Assembly (NCBI GenBank): GCA_022641735.1
Contig: JALCDQ010000003.1
Coordinates: 210,538 to 274,537, forward strand
Length of the DNA: 64,000 bases
Direction: 5' to 3'
DNA from: Prevotella sp.
GTDB taxonomy: Bacteria > Bacteroidota > Bacteroidia > Bacteroidales > Bacteroidaceae
Positions 33,754 to 44,117 of the stretch are shown piece by piece (the first letter of the stretch is position 1; each line of letters starts with the position of its first letter). A program made the translations under genes and the position numbers. The notes below the pieces were generated by a model. It made no database searches, was not told the origin of the DNA, and saw only the letters and a list, made by a program, of their open reading frames with translations.

Positions 33754-35700
33754 TTAATAAGTATACTTTTCAAGCAGCTCAAGGGTGCGAAGCACTTCGG
33801 CTACATTCATTGCAAAAGAAATGGCTCCACGCCCTCTGAAAGGCGGATTGCCATCGAAGAGCTCTGGGATAGTTCCTATGCAATGGTTGAACATCTCGTC
33901 TTCATAACCGACCATCTGACGTTCAACGAAACTAAGGCGAGTTCGCTTATATAGTTTTAGGCAGGCTTCCATATAGAAACCGCTAAGCCAAGGCCATGCT
34001 GTGCCCTGGTGATAAGCATAATCACGCTGTGATTGCGGGCCTACATACATTGGATTATACCCTCCACTCTTAGGAGAGAGGGTGCGCAAACCCTTTGGAG
34101 TCAGCAATTCTCGCGTGCAGATATCAAGCACGCTCTTTTTCTGTTCCTGATTAAGTGGCGAATAATCGAAGGCAACCGGAAATATCATGTTCGGTCGAAC
34201 ACTCCAGTCTATCATCTTTCCATCCACATAATCATACAGATAACCATATTCATTAAGGAACGTACTCAAGAAAGACTCCTTGCATTTAGCCGCTAACTCT
34301 TCATAATGAGCTGCATTTTTTTCGTCCTTCTGCTCCCTAATAAGGGATGCCGTGAACATCAAAGCATTATACCAAAGCGCATTGAATTCCACAATATAGC
34401 CAGAGCGAGGAATAACCGGACGCCCATTAGCTGTGGAATTCATCCATGTCATAGCCTTCTCCTTGCCACCAGAAACAGAGAGAAGTCCATTCTCATCGAG
34501 TTTCAGATTCGGATGTTTATCACTCTCGATGAACTTGACAATAGCCGTGAGAAGCTTTCCGTATTTTTCATAACACTTGTCACGACCACACTCACGAGCA
34601 TATTGCTGGATGCACCAAACGGCCCACAGCAATACATCAGGCTGCTCTATTTCATAGATTTTCTTAGTCAATGGCTTGCCTTCCATAAATTCACGAAGAG
34701 CCACGGAAGCCGTTTTCATCACCAACTCAAAGTAATCCTCCTCCTCTATGGAAAGGGTAAGACCCGGAAGCGCTATGAACATGTCGCGCGCACGGCTCTT
34801 AAACCATGGATAACCGGCAAGAATATAGCGGTCATCATTCTTTTCGTGAATACGGAACTGATGGGCTGCATTAATCAAACAATGGAAGAAGTTGTCACGC
34901 GGAGTACGCTCATCAACCTCTTTCTCAAACAAATGCTTCAAACCGGTGGTCTTGATTTCCGACGTGGAAGCCGCAAAAACGATGCTTTCTCCCTTTCGGA
35001 TGTTCATCTCGAAATAGCCGGGCACATAGAGATCTTCATTGGAAGCATAGCCTCTCTCCTGCTCTTTCGGATATTCAACACCACGATACCAATCAGGTTG
35101 GAAGATAAACTCGTTCTTCTTTGAGAACTGCATGTTCAGGTCAGGATAACCGGCATACATGCAAGTTTTGATTCCGTTGTCAATCTGAGAATAATCTCTA
35201 GAGGCAGCAGAATTCTCATGCGTAAACTGGCGAACGCTTCTGAAGGCTAGGAAAGGCTTGAAACGAAGTGTCGTAGCAGAATGCGCATCAACCAATGTGT
35301 AACGAATAAGGATACGGTCTTCATAATGCTGGAAGACCACTTCCTTCTTTAATAAGACACCACCTACCCTATAAAGTGTGGTTGGGACTCTGTCGCAATC
35401 AAACTCGCGGATATACTTGTGGCCCTTAGGACTGAAGTTGTTACCTTGATACTTATGAAGGCCGAGGTTAAATTCTGCTCCATGCTGGATAACTGTAACG
35501 TCCAATGAGGAAAGAAGCACATGGTTTTCATCGTCCAGATTTGGCACTGGCACAACGAGTAACCCATGATATTTCCTCGTATTACAGTCAACGATCGTAG
35601 AGCAAGAGTATGCACCCGAGCGGTTTGTACGAAGCAGCTCTTTGGGTAACGACTCCTCCAGATTGGTCATCAAGGCTTTTTCAAATTTTAGATAACTCAT
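33754..35700 (-). CDS. Glycogen debranching enzyme (amylo-alpha-1,6-glucosidase)
   Basis: The 648-residue protein starts at MSYLKFEKALMTNLEE (35700). The N-terminal beta domain has RTNRSGAYSCSTIVDCNTRKYHGLLV, and the C-terminal (alpha/alpha)6 domain is GH133-like, with AGYPWFKSRARDMFIALPGL, the catalytic-region WMNSTANGRPVIPRSGYIVEFNALWYNAL and HQGTAWPWLSGFY. It removes alpha-1,6 branches from glycogen in the cytoplasm. It is the first gene of a three-gene operon with a strong promoter. Confidence 0.95.
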   Translation of the reverse strand: MSYLKFEKALMTNLEESLPKELLRTNRSGAYSCSTIVDCNTRKYHGLLVVPVPNLDDENHVLLSSLDVTVIQHGAEFNLGLHKYQGNNFSPKGHKYIREFDCDRVPTTLYRVGGVLLKKEVVFQHYEDRILIRYTLVDAHSATTLRFKPFLAFRSVRQFTHENSAASRDYSQIDNGIKTCMYAGYPDLNMQFSKKNEFIFQPDWYRGVEYPKEQERGYASNEDLYVPGYFEMNIRKGESIVFAASTSEIKTTGLKHLFEKEVDERTPRDNFFHCLINAAHQFRIHEKNDDRYILAGYPWFKSRARDMFIALPGLTLSIEEEDYFELVMKTASVALREFMEGKPLTKKIYEIEQPDVLLWAVWCIQQYARECGRDKCYEKYGKLLTAIVKFIESDKHPNLKLDENGLLSVSGGKEKAMTWMNSTANGRPVIPRSGYIVEFNALWYNALMFTASLIREQKDEKNAAHYEELAAKCKESFLSTFLNEYGYLYDYVDGKMIDWSVRPNMIFPVAFDYSPLNQEQKKSVLDICTRELLTPKGLRTLSPKSGGYNPMYVGPQSQRDYAYHQGTAWPWLSGFYMEACLKLYKRTRLSFVERQMVGYEDEMFNHCIGTIPELFDGNPPFRGRGAISFAMNVAEVLRTLELLEKYTY

Positions 35701-35780
35701 AAGGTTATATATAAGGTTATATTTTATAGTTAGCAAATTATTATATAGAGGATGCAAAAGTAATGAATTCCTCTCGCTTT

Positions 35781-35811
35781 CAAAGTTACAAAAAAAATAG
35801 GTTACGGCAAA
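35781..35811 (-). promoter_or_regulatory. Promoter of the alpha-glucan operon
   Basis: On the minus strand TTTG at 35808-35811 and TAACTTTG at 35781-35788 are exactly 19 bp apart. The leader of about 70 nt contains a repeated TATAACCTTATATATAACC word and no hairpin. Confidence 0.85.
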
Positions 35812-35859
35812 ATAAATCGGATGTAATTTTTTAAAATAATGTTCTTATTTGAAAAAAAT

Positions 35860-36798
35860 CTAAACTCTAGCAGGTATTAAGAAGTTGATAACCTCCTGTT
35901 CTACCTTAATATTAAAAGGTCCTGATGGCGTACTCAGCAACCTTCCATCTATGCCCACCATTGCTTTTTGCGTATTAAGGAATTGTATTTCAGATGTCCG
36001 ATAAGGATGAACACTCCGATGATTCAAGAATTTTCCTCTCAGAAAAAGATACCAACCTTCTATCATTTGCATCACCTCCGGGTGATAAACAACGCTCACA
36101 TCGAGCAATCCATTATATGGAACGGCATTGGGAGTCTGTCCATATCCAAGTGCATTGCCTACACATACGGTCATTATCTTTCGGTCTAAATCATCTGAAT
36201 TTATCTTAATATGCATTCGATATTCCAATCTTTGGAACATCATCAGTATAAAGGAGATAACAAAAGATATGGTACGGAAGCCCAATACATGACGGGTTTG
36301 CCTACGAAGATTCATGATGGCTGCTATCAAACCTATATTCACGCAATTGAGAAAATAGCGATGACAGGATTCACCTTTCTTATTTTGATAATTAATCCGT
36401 CCCGCATCGATTTTCCTTACGCGATGTTCTTTCAGCCAAGAAACCGTCTGCTCTTCTTCTCCTTCTCTAAATCCCCAGAAATGAGCAAAGTCATTCATCA
36501 CTCCATTAGGGATTACTCCCAAAGCAATCTTGTCTCTAGTCTCCTTTTCTGCTTGCATCAAGCAATTCACAGCATCATTCAATGCAGAGTCGCCACCAAC
36601 TATCACTATCGTACGATAGCCATTATTGATGAGCATATTCACAAGACGCTCCACGCTTCCAGTGCTCTCACTCTGCACATAATCAAAATCTATATGCTCG
36701 CTGCGAAGCAATTTTTCTATCTTTTCCCATCTCTTGAGAGGACGAAAAGAACCTTTAGGGCAAAATAGGATGCCCCATTTATTTTCATTTACTGCCAT
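35860..36798 (-). CDS. Diacylglycerol/lipid kinase family protein
   Basis: The 312-residue protein fits the DAGK catalytic family (YegS/DgkB-like): GILFCPKGSFRPLKRWEKIEK, the nucleotide loop IVGGDSALNDAVNC (consensus GGDGTxNEV, with Ser in place of the second Gly), GVIPNGVMNDFAHFWG, and the C-terminal GLLDVSVVY and VGIDGRLL. It probably phosphorylates a lipid or sphingolipid base. It overlaps the end of miaA by 10 bp. The GGDS variant of the loop is worth noting but occurs in a motif that tolerates changes. Confidence 0.88.
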   Translation of the reverse strand: MAVNENKWGILFCPKGSFRPLKRWEKIEKLLRSEHIDFDYVQSESTGSVERLVNMLINNGYRTIVIVGGDSALNDAVNCLMQAEKETRDKIALGVIPNGVMNDFAHFWGFREGEEEQTVSWLKEHRVRKIDAGRINYQNKKGESCHRYFLNCVNIGLIAAIMNLRRQTRHVLGFRTISFVISFILMMFQRLEYRMHIKINSDDLDRKIMTVCVGNALGYGQTPNAVPYNGLLDVSVVYHPEVMQMIEGWYLFLRGKFLNHRSVHPYRTSEIQFLNTQKAMVGIDGRLLSTPSGPFNIKVEQEVINFLIPARV

Positions 36799-37709
36799 AA
36801 TGCTAATATTTGTTTTATCTTTTCTTCCATCGGAAGAGAAGCCTCTATCCAGTGAATAGTAAAGCCTCTACGCTCCATTCCTCTAAACCAAGTCATCTGG
36901 CGTTTGGCAAACTGATGGATAGCTGTCTCAAGCCCATGGAACATTTCTTCATAACTGGTCTTCCCGATAACGTATTCTGTAATATATTTATATTCAAGAC
37001 CATAATAGATAAGGTCATCTGCAGGGACTTCTTTATTTAATAGTCCTCTGATTTCCTCTATCATTCCGCTTTCCAGCCTTTGTTTCAGACGGTGAGTTAT
37101 CTTCTCTCTTCGCAACTCTCTATCGATATTCACTCCGATGATAAGGGAATCTATCGGGGGCATTGAGCGTAAAGATGTGGGATGGTCAAGGTTGTATTTC
37201 TCTATTTCAATTGCTCTTATGGCACGTTGACAAGAATCCACATCAGTCTTATTGTGCATATTGGAGCCTGTCTTATGCTTCAATTCTTCTAATAAAGAGG
37301 TCAGTTCTTGCAACGATTTTCCTTCAAGAGACTCGCGCAATGACTGATTTTGAGGAACTGGCGAAAGGGCGTAACCCTTCAAAACAGCCTCTATATACAA
37401 GCCTGTCCCTCCACAAAGGATAGGCAATTTTCCTCTCGAGCAGATATCAGAATAAGCCTCATGGAAGTCTTTCTGATATTCATAAAGATTATATTTACTG
37501 CCTGGTTCTGCTATGTCTATCAGATGATACGGTATCTTATGACCATTGATTTCATAGTCATCCAAGTCCTTTCCTGTCCCTATATCCATGCCTCGATACA
37601 CCTGTCGAGAGTCGGCACTGATAATCTCAGCATCGAGTTGCAAAGCCAAATGTGAAGCAAGCGTTGTCTTTCCACTGGCTGTAGGTCCAAGTATGGTTAT
37701 CATCTTCAT
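36789..37709 (-). CDS. miaA: tRNA dimethylallyltransferase
   Basis: The 306-residue protein starts at MKMITILGPTASGKT (37709), with a P-loop at GPTASGKT. It has SADSRQVYRGMDIGTGKD, PYHLID, GGTGLYIEAVLKG and the late RQMTWFRG. It adds a dimethylallyl group to A37 of tRNAs that read UNN codons. The start was chosen because a perfect promoter places its -7 box 6 bp upstream; the longer in-frame ORF would lie across the promoter and gapA terminator. Confidence 0.96.
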   Translation of the reverse strand: MKMITILGPTASGKTTLASHLALQLDAEIISADSRQVYRGMDIGTGKDLDDYEINGHKIPYHLIDIAEPGSKYNLYEYQKDFHEAYSDICSRGKLPILCGGTGLYIEAVLKGYALSPVPQNQSLRESLEGKSLQELTSLLEELKHKTGSNMHNKTDVDSCQRAIRAIEIEKYNLDHPTSLRSMPPIDSLIIGVNIDRELRREKITHRLKQRLESGMIEEIRGLLNKEVPADDLIYYGLEYKYITEYVIGKTSYEEMFHGLETAIHQFAKRQMTWFRGMERRGFTIHWIEASLPMEEKIKQILALWQ

Positions 37710-37715
37710 CGAATG

Positions 37716-37746
37716 CAAATATAAACAAAAAAAGCCGCCCTGCAAA
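37716..37746 (-). promoter_or_regulatory. Promoter of miaA, embedded in the gapA terminator
   Basis: On the minus strand TTTG at 37743-37746 and TATATTTG at 37716-37723 are 19 bp apart. The -33 element is in the loop of the gapA terminator and the -7 box follows its T tract; the ATG is only 6 bp past the -7 box. Confidence 0.8.
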
Positions 37747-37757
37747 GCAAGACGGCT
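37727..37757 (-). terminator. Intrinsic terminator of gapA
   Basis: On the minus strand AGCCGTC (37751-37757) pairs with GGCGGCT (37733-37739), one G-T pair included, followed by seven T. It starts 24 bp after the gapA stop. Confidence 0.85.
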
Positions 37758-37781
37758 ATTTTTTATAATTTACGCAACAAT

Positions 37782-38942
<1,161 letters not shown>

Positions 38943-39007
38943 CTAAAAGGGCGGATTTTTATGATTTGCCCCTTTTATTGCTGAGAGTGATAACTCGAGG
39001 TGGCAAA

Positions 39008-39037
39008 ATGAGAACATTATTAATTATAACAATATAA
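39008..39037 (+). other. Nine-codon mini-ORF directly before mscL
   Basis: ATG at 39008 encodes MRTLLIITI and stops 4 bp before the mscL ATG. An AGGTGG that could serve as a Shine-Dalgarno sequence lies 5 nt upstream, stronger than anything before mscL itself. It may be a leader peptide that couples translation into mscL, or chance. Confidence 0.3.
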
Positions 39038-39041
39038 GTAA

Positions 39042-39464
39042 ATGGGTAAATTACTAAATGAATTCAAAGAGTTTGCTGTGAAAGGCAACGCTGTAGACAT
39101 GGCTGTAGGTGTTATCATCGGAGCTGCCTTCGGCAAAATCGTTTCTTCTATCGTCAACGACATCATCATGCCTCCTATTGGATGGCTCATCGGGGGTGTC
39201 AACTTTGCAGAACTTAAGGTCACGCTGCCTCCGATGGAGATTCCAGGAGTGGAAAAAATGGCTTCTGCTACCATTAATTATGGTAACTTCATTCAAAATC
39301 TCTTGGATTTCATCATCATTGCCTTCTGCGTTTTCCTGTTAGTAAAGGCTATCAACAAACTTGCCAGAAAGAAAAAAGAACCTGCAGAGTCAGCTCCAGC
39401 ACCCGTTCCAACAGAAGAAGAGAATCTCCTTACTGAGATTCGAGACTTGCTGAAAAACAAGTAA
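39042..39464 (+). CDS. mscL: Large-conductance mechanosensitive channel
   Basis: The 140-residue protein begins [34 protein letters not shown], the MscL amphipathic helix and first membrane helix. A periplasmic loop and the second helix ([25 protein letters not shown], about 83-110) follow, with a charged C-terminal helix ([10 protein letters not shown]). Homopentamers open under membrane tension to release solutes on osmotic downshock. It is transcribed alone and converges on guaA. Confidence 0.97.
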   Translation: MGKLLNEFKEFAVKGNAVDMAVGVIIGAAFGKIVSSIVNDIIMPPIGWLIGGVNFAELKVTLPPMEIPGVEKMASATINYGNFIQNLLDFIIIAFCVFLLVKAINKLARKKKEPAESAPAPVPTEEENLLTEIRDLLKNK

Positions 39465-39513
39465 ACAGATAGGCAACCTTTCTGATCAATCTAGTATTTG
39501 TCATAGATTATGA

Positions 39514-39574
39514 CAATAAATCATTTCTGCATAAAACGGCGATAAACGTATATTTATGCAGAAATGGTTTATTG
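39514..39574. repeat. Large inverted repeat adjoining palindrome array C
   Basis: Arms of 22 bp at 39514-39535 and 39553-39574 match with one mismatch (core CATTTCTGCATAAA/TTTATGCAGAAATG) around a 17-nt loop. A smaller inverted repeat, TTGTCATA/TATGACAA, precedes it. TTTATGCA is also found in the long elements at 9210 and 21655. It could serve as an mscL terminator, though no T tract follows. Confidence 0.7.
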
Positions 39575-39578
39575 AATT

Positions 39579-39685
39579 GTAAGAAACGGCTTATTACCCT
39601 GTGAAAAGTAGTCTTTTACAAGGTAAACAATGGTTGTTTACAATGCAAAAAGATACCTTTTACAAATGCAAGAACCATCATTTAT
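39579..39685. repeat. 22-bp-period palindrome array, locus C (5 units)
   Basis: Units start at 39579, 39601, 39623, 39645 and 39667. The third is GTAAACAATGGTTGTTTAC, a palindrome with 8-bp arms. The array lies between convergent mscL and guaA. The sequence to 39880 includes GAAGGTTCATCACATGAAGCC, which resembles parts of the long elements G and H, so this locus may be a worn copy of the same element. Confidence 0.85.
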
Positions 39686-39879
39686 ACAGAAATTGAGAAT
39701 TTTGAGAATTGTAGATTAACAAGATTGCGGTTTTAAAGCTCGTAGGGGAATTTCTTTTTTGAAGGTTCATCACATGAAGCCCAATGGTCTTTGCGCTTAG
39801 GAACGATATACAAAAATTATGCAATATACCAGTTTCTAATCTGTAAATAAAATTCATCAACTTCCTTAAAAATAGCACA

Positions 39880-39918
39880 AAAATAAGTCCACAACCTTGA
39901 TTTCAAAGCTGTGGACTT
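39880..39918 (-). terminator. Intrinsic terminator of the guaA operon
   Basis: AAGTCCACA (39885-39893) and TGTGGACTT (39910-39918) form a perfect 9-bp stem. T-rich sequence (ATTTTTG) follows on the minus strand, 38 bp after the guaA stop. Confidence 0.75.
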
Positions 39919-39956
39919 CATATTTCTTTCAAAAAAAGCATTCAAAATGCTCCTTC

Positions 39957-41501
39957 TTACTCCCACTCTATTGTCGAAGGCGGCTTTGAGGAGATGTCAT
40001 AGCATACTCTGTTGACCCCCTTCACCTTGTTGATTATCTCATTCGAGACCTTTGCCATGAAGTCGTAAGGCAGATGTGCCCAATCGGCAGTCATAGCATC
40101 TTGAGAGGTAACGGCACGCAAAGCCACGGGATGTTCATAGGTGCGCTCATCTCCCATCACACCAACAGAGCGGATAGTTGACAGCAACACCGTGCCTGCC
40201 TGCCATACATGGTCATACAGAGAAGAACCATCGGGCATCGTGTATTCATGCATGTTCTCAATATAAATATCATCTGCATCCTGCAAAATACGGACTTTCT
40301 CACGCGTGATATCACCAAGAATACGCACTGCCAAACCTGGTCCTGGGAATGGATGACGCTTGATAAGACGCTCAGGCATGTTGAGTTGATAACCAACGCG
40401 CCGCACTTCATCCTTAAACAACCACTTTAACGGCTCGCACAACTGGAGTTTCATCTCTTTAGGAAGTCCTCCCACGTTGTGATGACTCTTAATGGTCATG
40501 CCCGTAATGCTGAGACTTTCGATGCGGTCGGGATAGATTGTACCTTGAGCAAGCCACTTGGCATCTGTGATTTTCTTAGCCTCCGCATTGAAGACTTCTA
40601 CGAAATCACGGCCTATAATCTTGCGTTTTTTCTCAGGGTCAGAAACTCCCTCAAGGTCCTTGAAGAACTTTTCAGAAGCATCCACGCCAATCACATTCAG
40701 CCCTAAACCTGCATAAGCATCCATCACTTTCTGAAATTCATTCTTACGAAGCATGCCATGGTCGACAAAAATACACGTCAGATTCTTGCCTATCGCTTTA
40801 TTCAAAAGGGTTGCACAAACACTGGAATCCACACCACCAGATAGTCCCAGAACAACACGATCAGTGCCCAACTGAGCCTTAAGGTCCTTCACGGTGCTCT
40901 CTACAAAGGATGCAGGACTCCATTCTTGCCGTGATTTACAGATATCAACCACGAAATTCTTCAGCAGAAGAGTACCTTGCGAGGTGTGGAAAACTTCCGG
41001 ATGGAACTGTACAGCCCAAAGGGGATTCTTGCTGGAAGCATAAGCAGCAAACTCAACATCTGCCGTTGAGGCTATCACATGACAATCCTGTGGTATCGCC
41101 GTAATGGTATCACCATGGCTCATCCATACCTGTGAACCTTTCTCAAAGCCTTTAAACAAAGGATTCTCAAGGTCTATCTGCTCGAGATTTGCACGTCCAT
41201 ATTCACGTGTACCTGTCTGTTCTACCTTCCCGCCATTAGCAAAACTGATGAACTGAGCTCCATAACAGATGCCCAAAACGGGATACTTACCCACGAATTG
41301 AGACAAGTCTACCTTGAAAGCTTCCTTGTCATGCACGGAATAAGGACTGCCACTCAAAATGACACCAATGACATCGGGATCATCTTGAGGGAACTTATTG
41401 TAAGGAAGAATTTCACAGAAGGTGTCGAGTTCCCTCACTCTCCGCCCTATGAGCTGAGTGGTCTGAGAACCGAAATCGAGAATAATAATCTTCTGTTGCA
41501 T
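39957..41501 (-). CDS. guaA: GMP synthase (glutamine-hydrolysing)
   Basis: The 514-residue enzyme has an N-terminal glutamine amidotransferase with the catalytic Cys in LGICYGAQ (near residue 80) and His-Glu in VQFHPEVFH. An ATP pyrophosphatase domain follows with the P-loop [11 protein letters not shown] (near 215), and the C-terminal dimerisation domain ends in the canonical KPPSTIEWE. It makes GMP from XMP. It is 38 bp after the MurU-like gene and may be co-transcribed with it. Confidence 0.98.
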   Translation of the reverse strand: MQQKIIILDFGSQTTQLIGRRVRELDTFCEILPYNKFPQDDPDVIGVILSGSPYSVHDKEAFKVDLSQFVGKYPVLGICYGAQFISFANGGKVEQTGTREYGRANLEQIDLENPLFKGFEKGSQVWMSHGDTITAIPQDCHVIASTADVEFAAYASSKNPLWAVQFHPEVFHTSQGTLLLKNFVVDICKSRQEWSPASFVESTVKDLKAQLGTDRVVLGLSGGVDSSVCATLLNKAIGKNLTCIFVDHGMLRKNEFQKVMDAYAGLGLNVIGVDASEKFFKDLEGVSDPEKKRKIIGRDFVEVFNAEAKKITDAKWLAQGTIYPDRIESLSITGMTIKSHHNVGGLPKEMKLQLCEPLKWLFKDEVRRVGYQLNMPERLIKRHPFPGPGLAVRILGDITREKVRILQDADDIYIENMHEYTMPDGSSLYDHVWQAGTVLLSTIRSVGVMGDERTYEHPVALRAVTSQDAMTADWAHLPYDFMAKVSNEIINKVKGVNRVCYDISSKPPSTIEWE

Positions 41502-41539
41502 ATATTTTTAAAATTAGAAAATTCATTTATTGTCTTTTA

Positions 41540-42280
41540 TCAAAGGCTTTTCAGAAAGGCTTCTGCATCATGGATAGTCTCCTGTTTGCCGACATCCATC
41601 AAGCGAAGGCCTATTTTCTGATACCCTCTGATATTCAACTTATTGCACTCTTGTATATAAAAATCCGTGATAGAGAACTTGACTGGCCAGGCCTCCATTG
41701 CTTTGAAGACCTTTTGTGAAACAAGATGGATGCCACTGAAAGCAAGTTTTTTGCAGTTCTGAGGATTAAGATTGGGATAAGGACTCTTGACTTCTCCCGT
41801 CTCAATATTTGTCCATCCCATGAGGCGCATCGACTCATTAAAGAGCAGATAACGCTTGGTCTTTCGCTCACTCACCAGCAACAAGGCATCCACATCCGGC
41901 ATTTGGCTCTTCATTTCATAAAGTTTCTCCAAATGCACATTGCTCAGGATGTCAACATTATGTATCAAAATAGGGCTTTCCAAATCAAACATAGGAGCGG
42001 CATTCTTCAATCCGCCGCCTGTGTTCAACAGTTCTGAAGATTCGTCACTGATACGAATATCAGCACCGAAATTATCATTTTGCTGAAGAAAATCTATGAT
42101 TTGATTGGCAAAATGGTGCACATTCACGACGATATGAATGAATCCCGCCTCTTTCAGAAGACAGATAACACGCTTGAGCAGAGGCTCTCCTCCCACCTCG
42201 ACCAATGCTTTTGGCATGTGGTCGGTCAAGGGTTTAAGACGAGTACCAAGACCTGCTGCAAAGATCATCGCTTGCTTCAT
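41540..42280 (-). CDS. Sugar-1-phosphate nucleotidyltransferase, MurU-like
   Basis: The 246-residue protein has the nucleotidyltransferase signature AMIFAAGLGTRLKPLTDHMPKALVEVGG, then NTGGGLKNA and IHNVDIL with the metal-binding Asp. Its short length and lack of a C-terminal beta helix fit MurNAc-1-phosphate uridylyltransferase (MurU) or the related mannose-1-phosphate guanylyltransferases. The gene upstream is an AmgK-like kinase, and AmgK with MurU forms the MurNAc/GlcNAc peptidoglycan recycling route in some bacteria, so that role is inferred. A TAACTTTG box ends 4 bp before the ATG (42285-42292), suggesting an extra leaderless transcript. Confidence 0.82.
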   Translation of the reverse strand: MKQAMIFAAGLGTRLKPLTDHMPKALVEVGGEPLLKRVICLLKEAGFIHIVVNVHHFANQIIDFLQQNDNFGADIRISDESSELLNTGGGLKNAAPMFDLESPILIHNVDILSNVHLEKLYEMKSQMPDVDALLLVSERKTKRYLLFNESMRLMGWTNIETGEVKSPYPNLNPQNCKKLAFSGIHLVSQKVFKAMEAWPVKFSITDFYIQECNKLNIRGYQKIGLRLMDVGKQETIHDAEAFLKSL

Positions 42281-42303
42281 GGTGCAAAGTTACTAAAAAT
42301 ATA

Positions 42304-43866
42304 TCATTTTGCAGGTAGAACTTGGGAAATATTTTGCTCTCGATGAGTGATGCGGACCTCAATTCCGAACTTCTCATGAATATGTTCTCCGAGATGTTGA
42401 GCTGAATAGACACTTCGATGCTGACCACCCGTGCAACCAAAGCAAAACATCAGATTCGTAAAACCTCGTTGTATATATCGTTCCACATGATGGTCAGCCA
42501 GCTTATAGACTTCATCCAAGAAAGTCAGGATTTCCCCGTCATCCTCCAAAAAACGGATAACAGGCTCATCCAAACCGGTAAGTTTTTTATAGGGCTCATA
42601 ACGTCCGGGATTATGCGTACTGCGGCAATCAAAGACGTAACCACCTCCATTTCCTGTCGTATCTTCCGGCATTCCTTTACGATAAGAGAAACTATAGACA
42701 TTGACAACAAGCGGTCCCTTACCGTCATATTTTGAGAATGTAGCCGGTCCATCCAGTGGATTTGTCGCATAAATATCTTTATCGGTAGTCTTAAAACCAT
42801 CTTCACGTTTGACAACAGGCTCTTCCTTATGCGCGAATTGAGGCATTTCTGTAAGACGCTTGAGCATATCCATCATGTAAGGATATGGGAAAGTATCCTC
42901 TCCCATGGCAATTAAATCACGGAGATTATCCATTGCGGGAGGAATAGAATCTATGAAATGCTTTTTTCTTTCAAAGTATCCACGGAAGCCATAAGCACCC
43001 AATACTTGCAATGTACGGAAGATTACGAAGAGGGATAAGCGGTCAACGAAATGGCGCTCAGTAGGTACTTCTGTATAATTCTTCAAGGAATTATAATACT
43101 CATAAACAAGTTCCCTACGAAGTTTATTAGGATATTTTGCCGAAGCCTGCCATAAGAAAGAGGCCAAATCATAATAGAAAGGTCCTTTTCTCCCTCCTTG
43201 GAAGTCAATGAAATATGGATTTCCAGCAGCATCAAGCATGACGTTACGAGCCTGAAAATCCCTATATAGAAAACTTTCACTTGACTCTGAAGTCAGGTCT
43301 TTAGCCAACATTCGGAAGTTAGCTTCCAACTTCAACTCATGAAAATCAAGTTCTGCTGGCTTCAAAAAACAATATTTGAAGTAATTCAAGTCAAACAAAA
43401 CACTGTCTATATCAAACTCCGGTTGTGGATAACAATTGGAAAACTCAAGCTCATGAGCACCTCTTATCTGGATATCAGGCAATTCCCGAATGGTGTTTTT
43501 GAGAAGTTCTTTCTCTTTCTGGTTATATCTTCCACCAGCTTCACGACCGCCTTTAAGGGCATCAAAAAGGGAAAGGGAACCCAAATCTGTCTGCAAATAG
43601 CGGAGCTCATCATCACTAACAGCCAAGATTTTAGGCACTGGCAATTGCCTGCGAGTGAAATGTTGAGCAAGATAAACGAAGGCATGGTCTTCATCCCTAC
43701 TTGTTCCCACGACGCCAATCACTGTCGAACCGTCATGGCTTTTCAAGCGATAATAGTCACGATTGCTACCTGCTCCAGGGAGTTTTGTTACTTCTGCCGG
43801 CTCTTCTCCTCGCCATTGGCGATAAAGATCAATCAGTTTTTCCATTCTTTCGACGATTTCGCTCAT
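42304..43866 (-). CDS. Amino-sugar kinase (AmgK-like) fused to RapZ C-terminal domain
   Basis: The 520-residue protein has two parts. Residues about 5-340 form an aminoglycoside-phosphotransferase-type kinase: KLPGAGSNRDYYRL, then FLYRDFQARNVMLD (the catalytic Asp in YRD, replacing HxD) and YFIDFQGGRKGPFYYDLASFLW. Residues about 382-520 match the RapZ/YvcJ C-terminal domain (FDCRSTHNPGRY, GLDEPVIRFLE, FCFGCTGGQHRSVYSA, ITHREQ) without the RapZ N-terminal ATPase. In E. coli that domain senses glucosamine-6-phosphate. The pairing with a MurU-like gene suggests amino-sugar recycling with built-in sensing. I start at MSEIVERMEKL (43866), overlapping the small membrane protein gene; MEKLIDLYRQ (43845) is also possible. 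Confidence 0.85.
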   Translation of the reverse strand: MSEIVERMEKLIDLYRQWRGEEPAEVTKLPGAGSNRDYYRLKSHDGSTVIGVVGTSRDEDHAFVYLAQHFTRRQLPVPKILAVSDDELRYLQTDLGSLSLFDALKGGREAGGRYNQKEKELLKNTIRELPDIQIRGAHELEFSNCYPQPEFDIDSVLFDLNYFKYCFLKPAELDFHELKLEANFRMLAKDLTSESSESFLYRDFQARNVMLDAAGNPYFIDFQGGRKGPFYYDLASFLWQASAKYPNKLRRELVYEYYNSLKNYTEVPTERHFVDRLSLFVIFRTLQVLGAYGFRGYFERKKHFIDSIPPAMDNLRDLIAMGEDTFPYPYMMDMLKRLTEMPQFAHKEEPVVKREDGFKTTDKDIYATNPLDGPATFSKYDGKGPLVVNVYSFSYRKGMPEDTTGNGGGYVFDCRSTHNPGRYEPYKKLTGLDEPVIRFLEDDGEILTFLDEVYKLADHHVERYIQRGFTNLMFCFGCTGGQHRSVYSAQHLGEHIHEKFGIEVRITHREQNISQVLPAK

Positions 43867-44026
43867 ACTGAGCCAACAGAGCATCGACCAAGAGCAACAA
43901 TATCAGAATGCCAAATGACATAAAGAATGAGCCCCAAGGAGTCATCCCTACCATCCTTGTGATATATAACAGCCCTATGACAACAAAGACTATCAGCAGT
44001 ATTTTTTTCCAATTTAGTAGTTTCAT
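43829..44026 (-). CDS. Small two-helix membrane protein
   Basis: The 65-residue product has a basic start (MKLLNWKK), two hydrophobic segments (about residues 8-25 and 31-52) with a short loop, and a basic, polar C-terminus (QYERNRRKNGKTD), predicted to be cytoplasmic. The family is not known to me. A TATCTTTG box (44031-44038, minus) ends 4 bp before the ATG, so the mRNA may be leaderless. The 3' end overlaps the kinase-RapZ start, which suggests translational coupling. Confidence 0.7.
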   Translation of the reverse strand: MKLLNWKKILLIVFVVIGLLYITRMVGMTPWGSFFMSFGILILLLLVDALLAQYERNRRKNGKTD

Positions 44027-44082
44027 GATGCAAAGATAAGAAAAAGGATTGAGTTTAGCACACGTGTTTCTAAAAATTAATT

Positions 44083-44117
44083 AAAAAAAATCGGATATCA
44101 TCACGACATCCGATTTT
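44083..44117 (-). terminator. Strong terminator at end of a short promoter-terminator unit
   Basis: On the minus strand AAAATCGGAT (44108-44117) and ATCCGATTTT (44087-44096) form a perfect 10-bp stem running into eight T. It lies about 110 nt after a consensus promoter with no gene between, and 57 bp before the small membrane protein gene. Confidence 0.85.
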
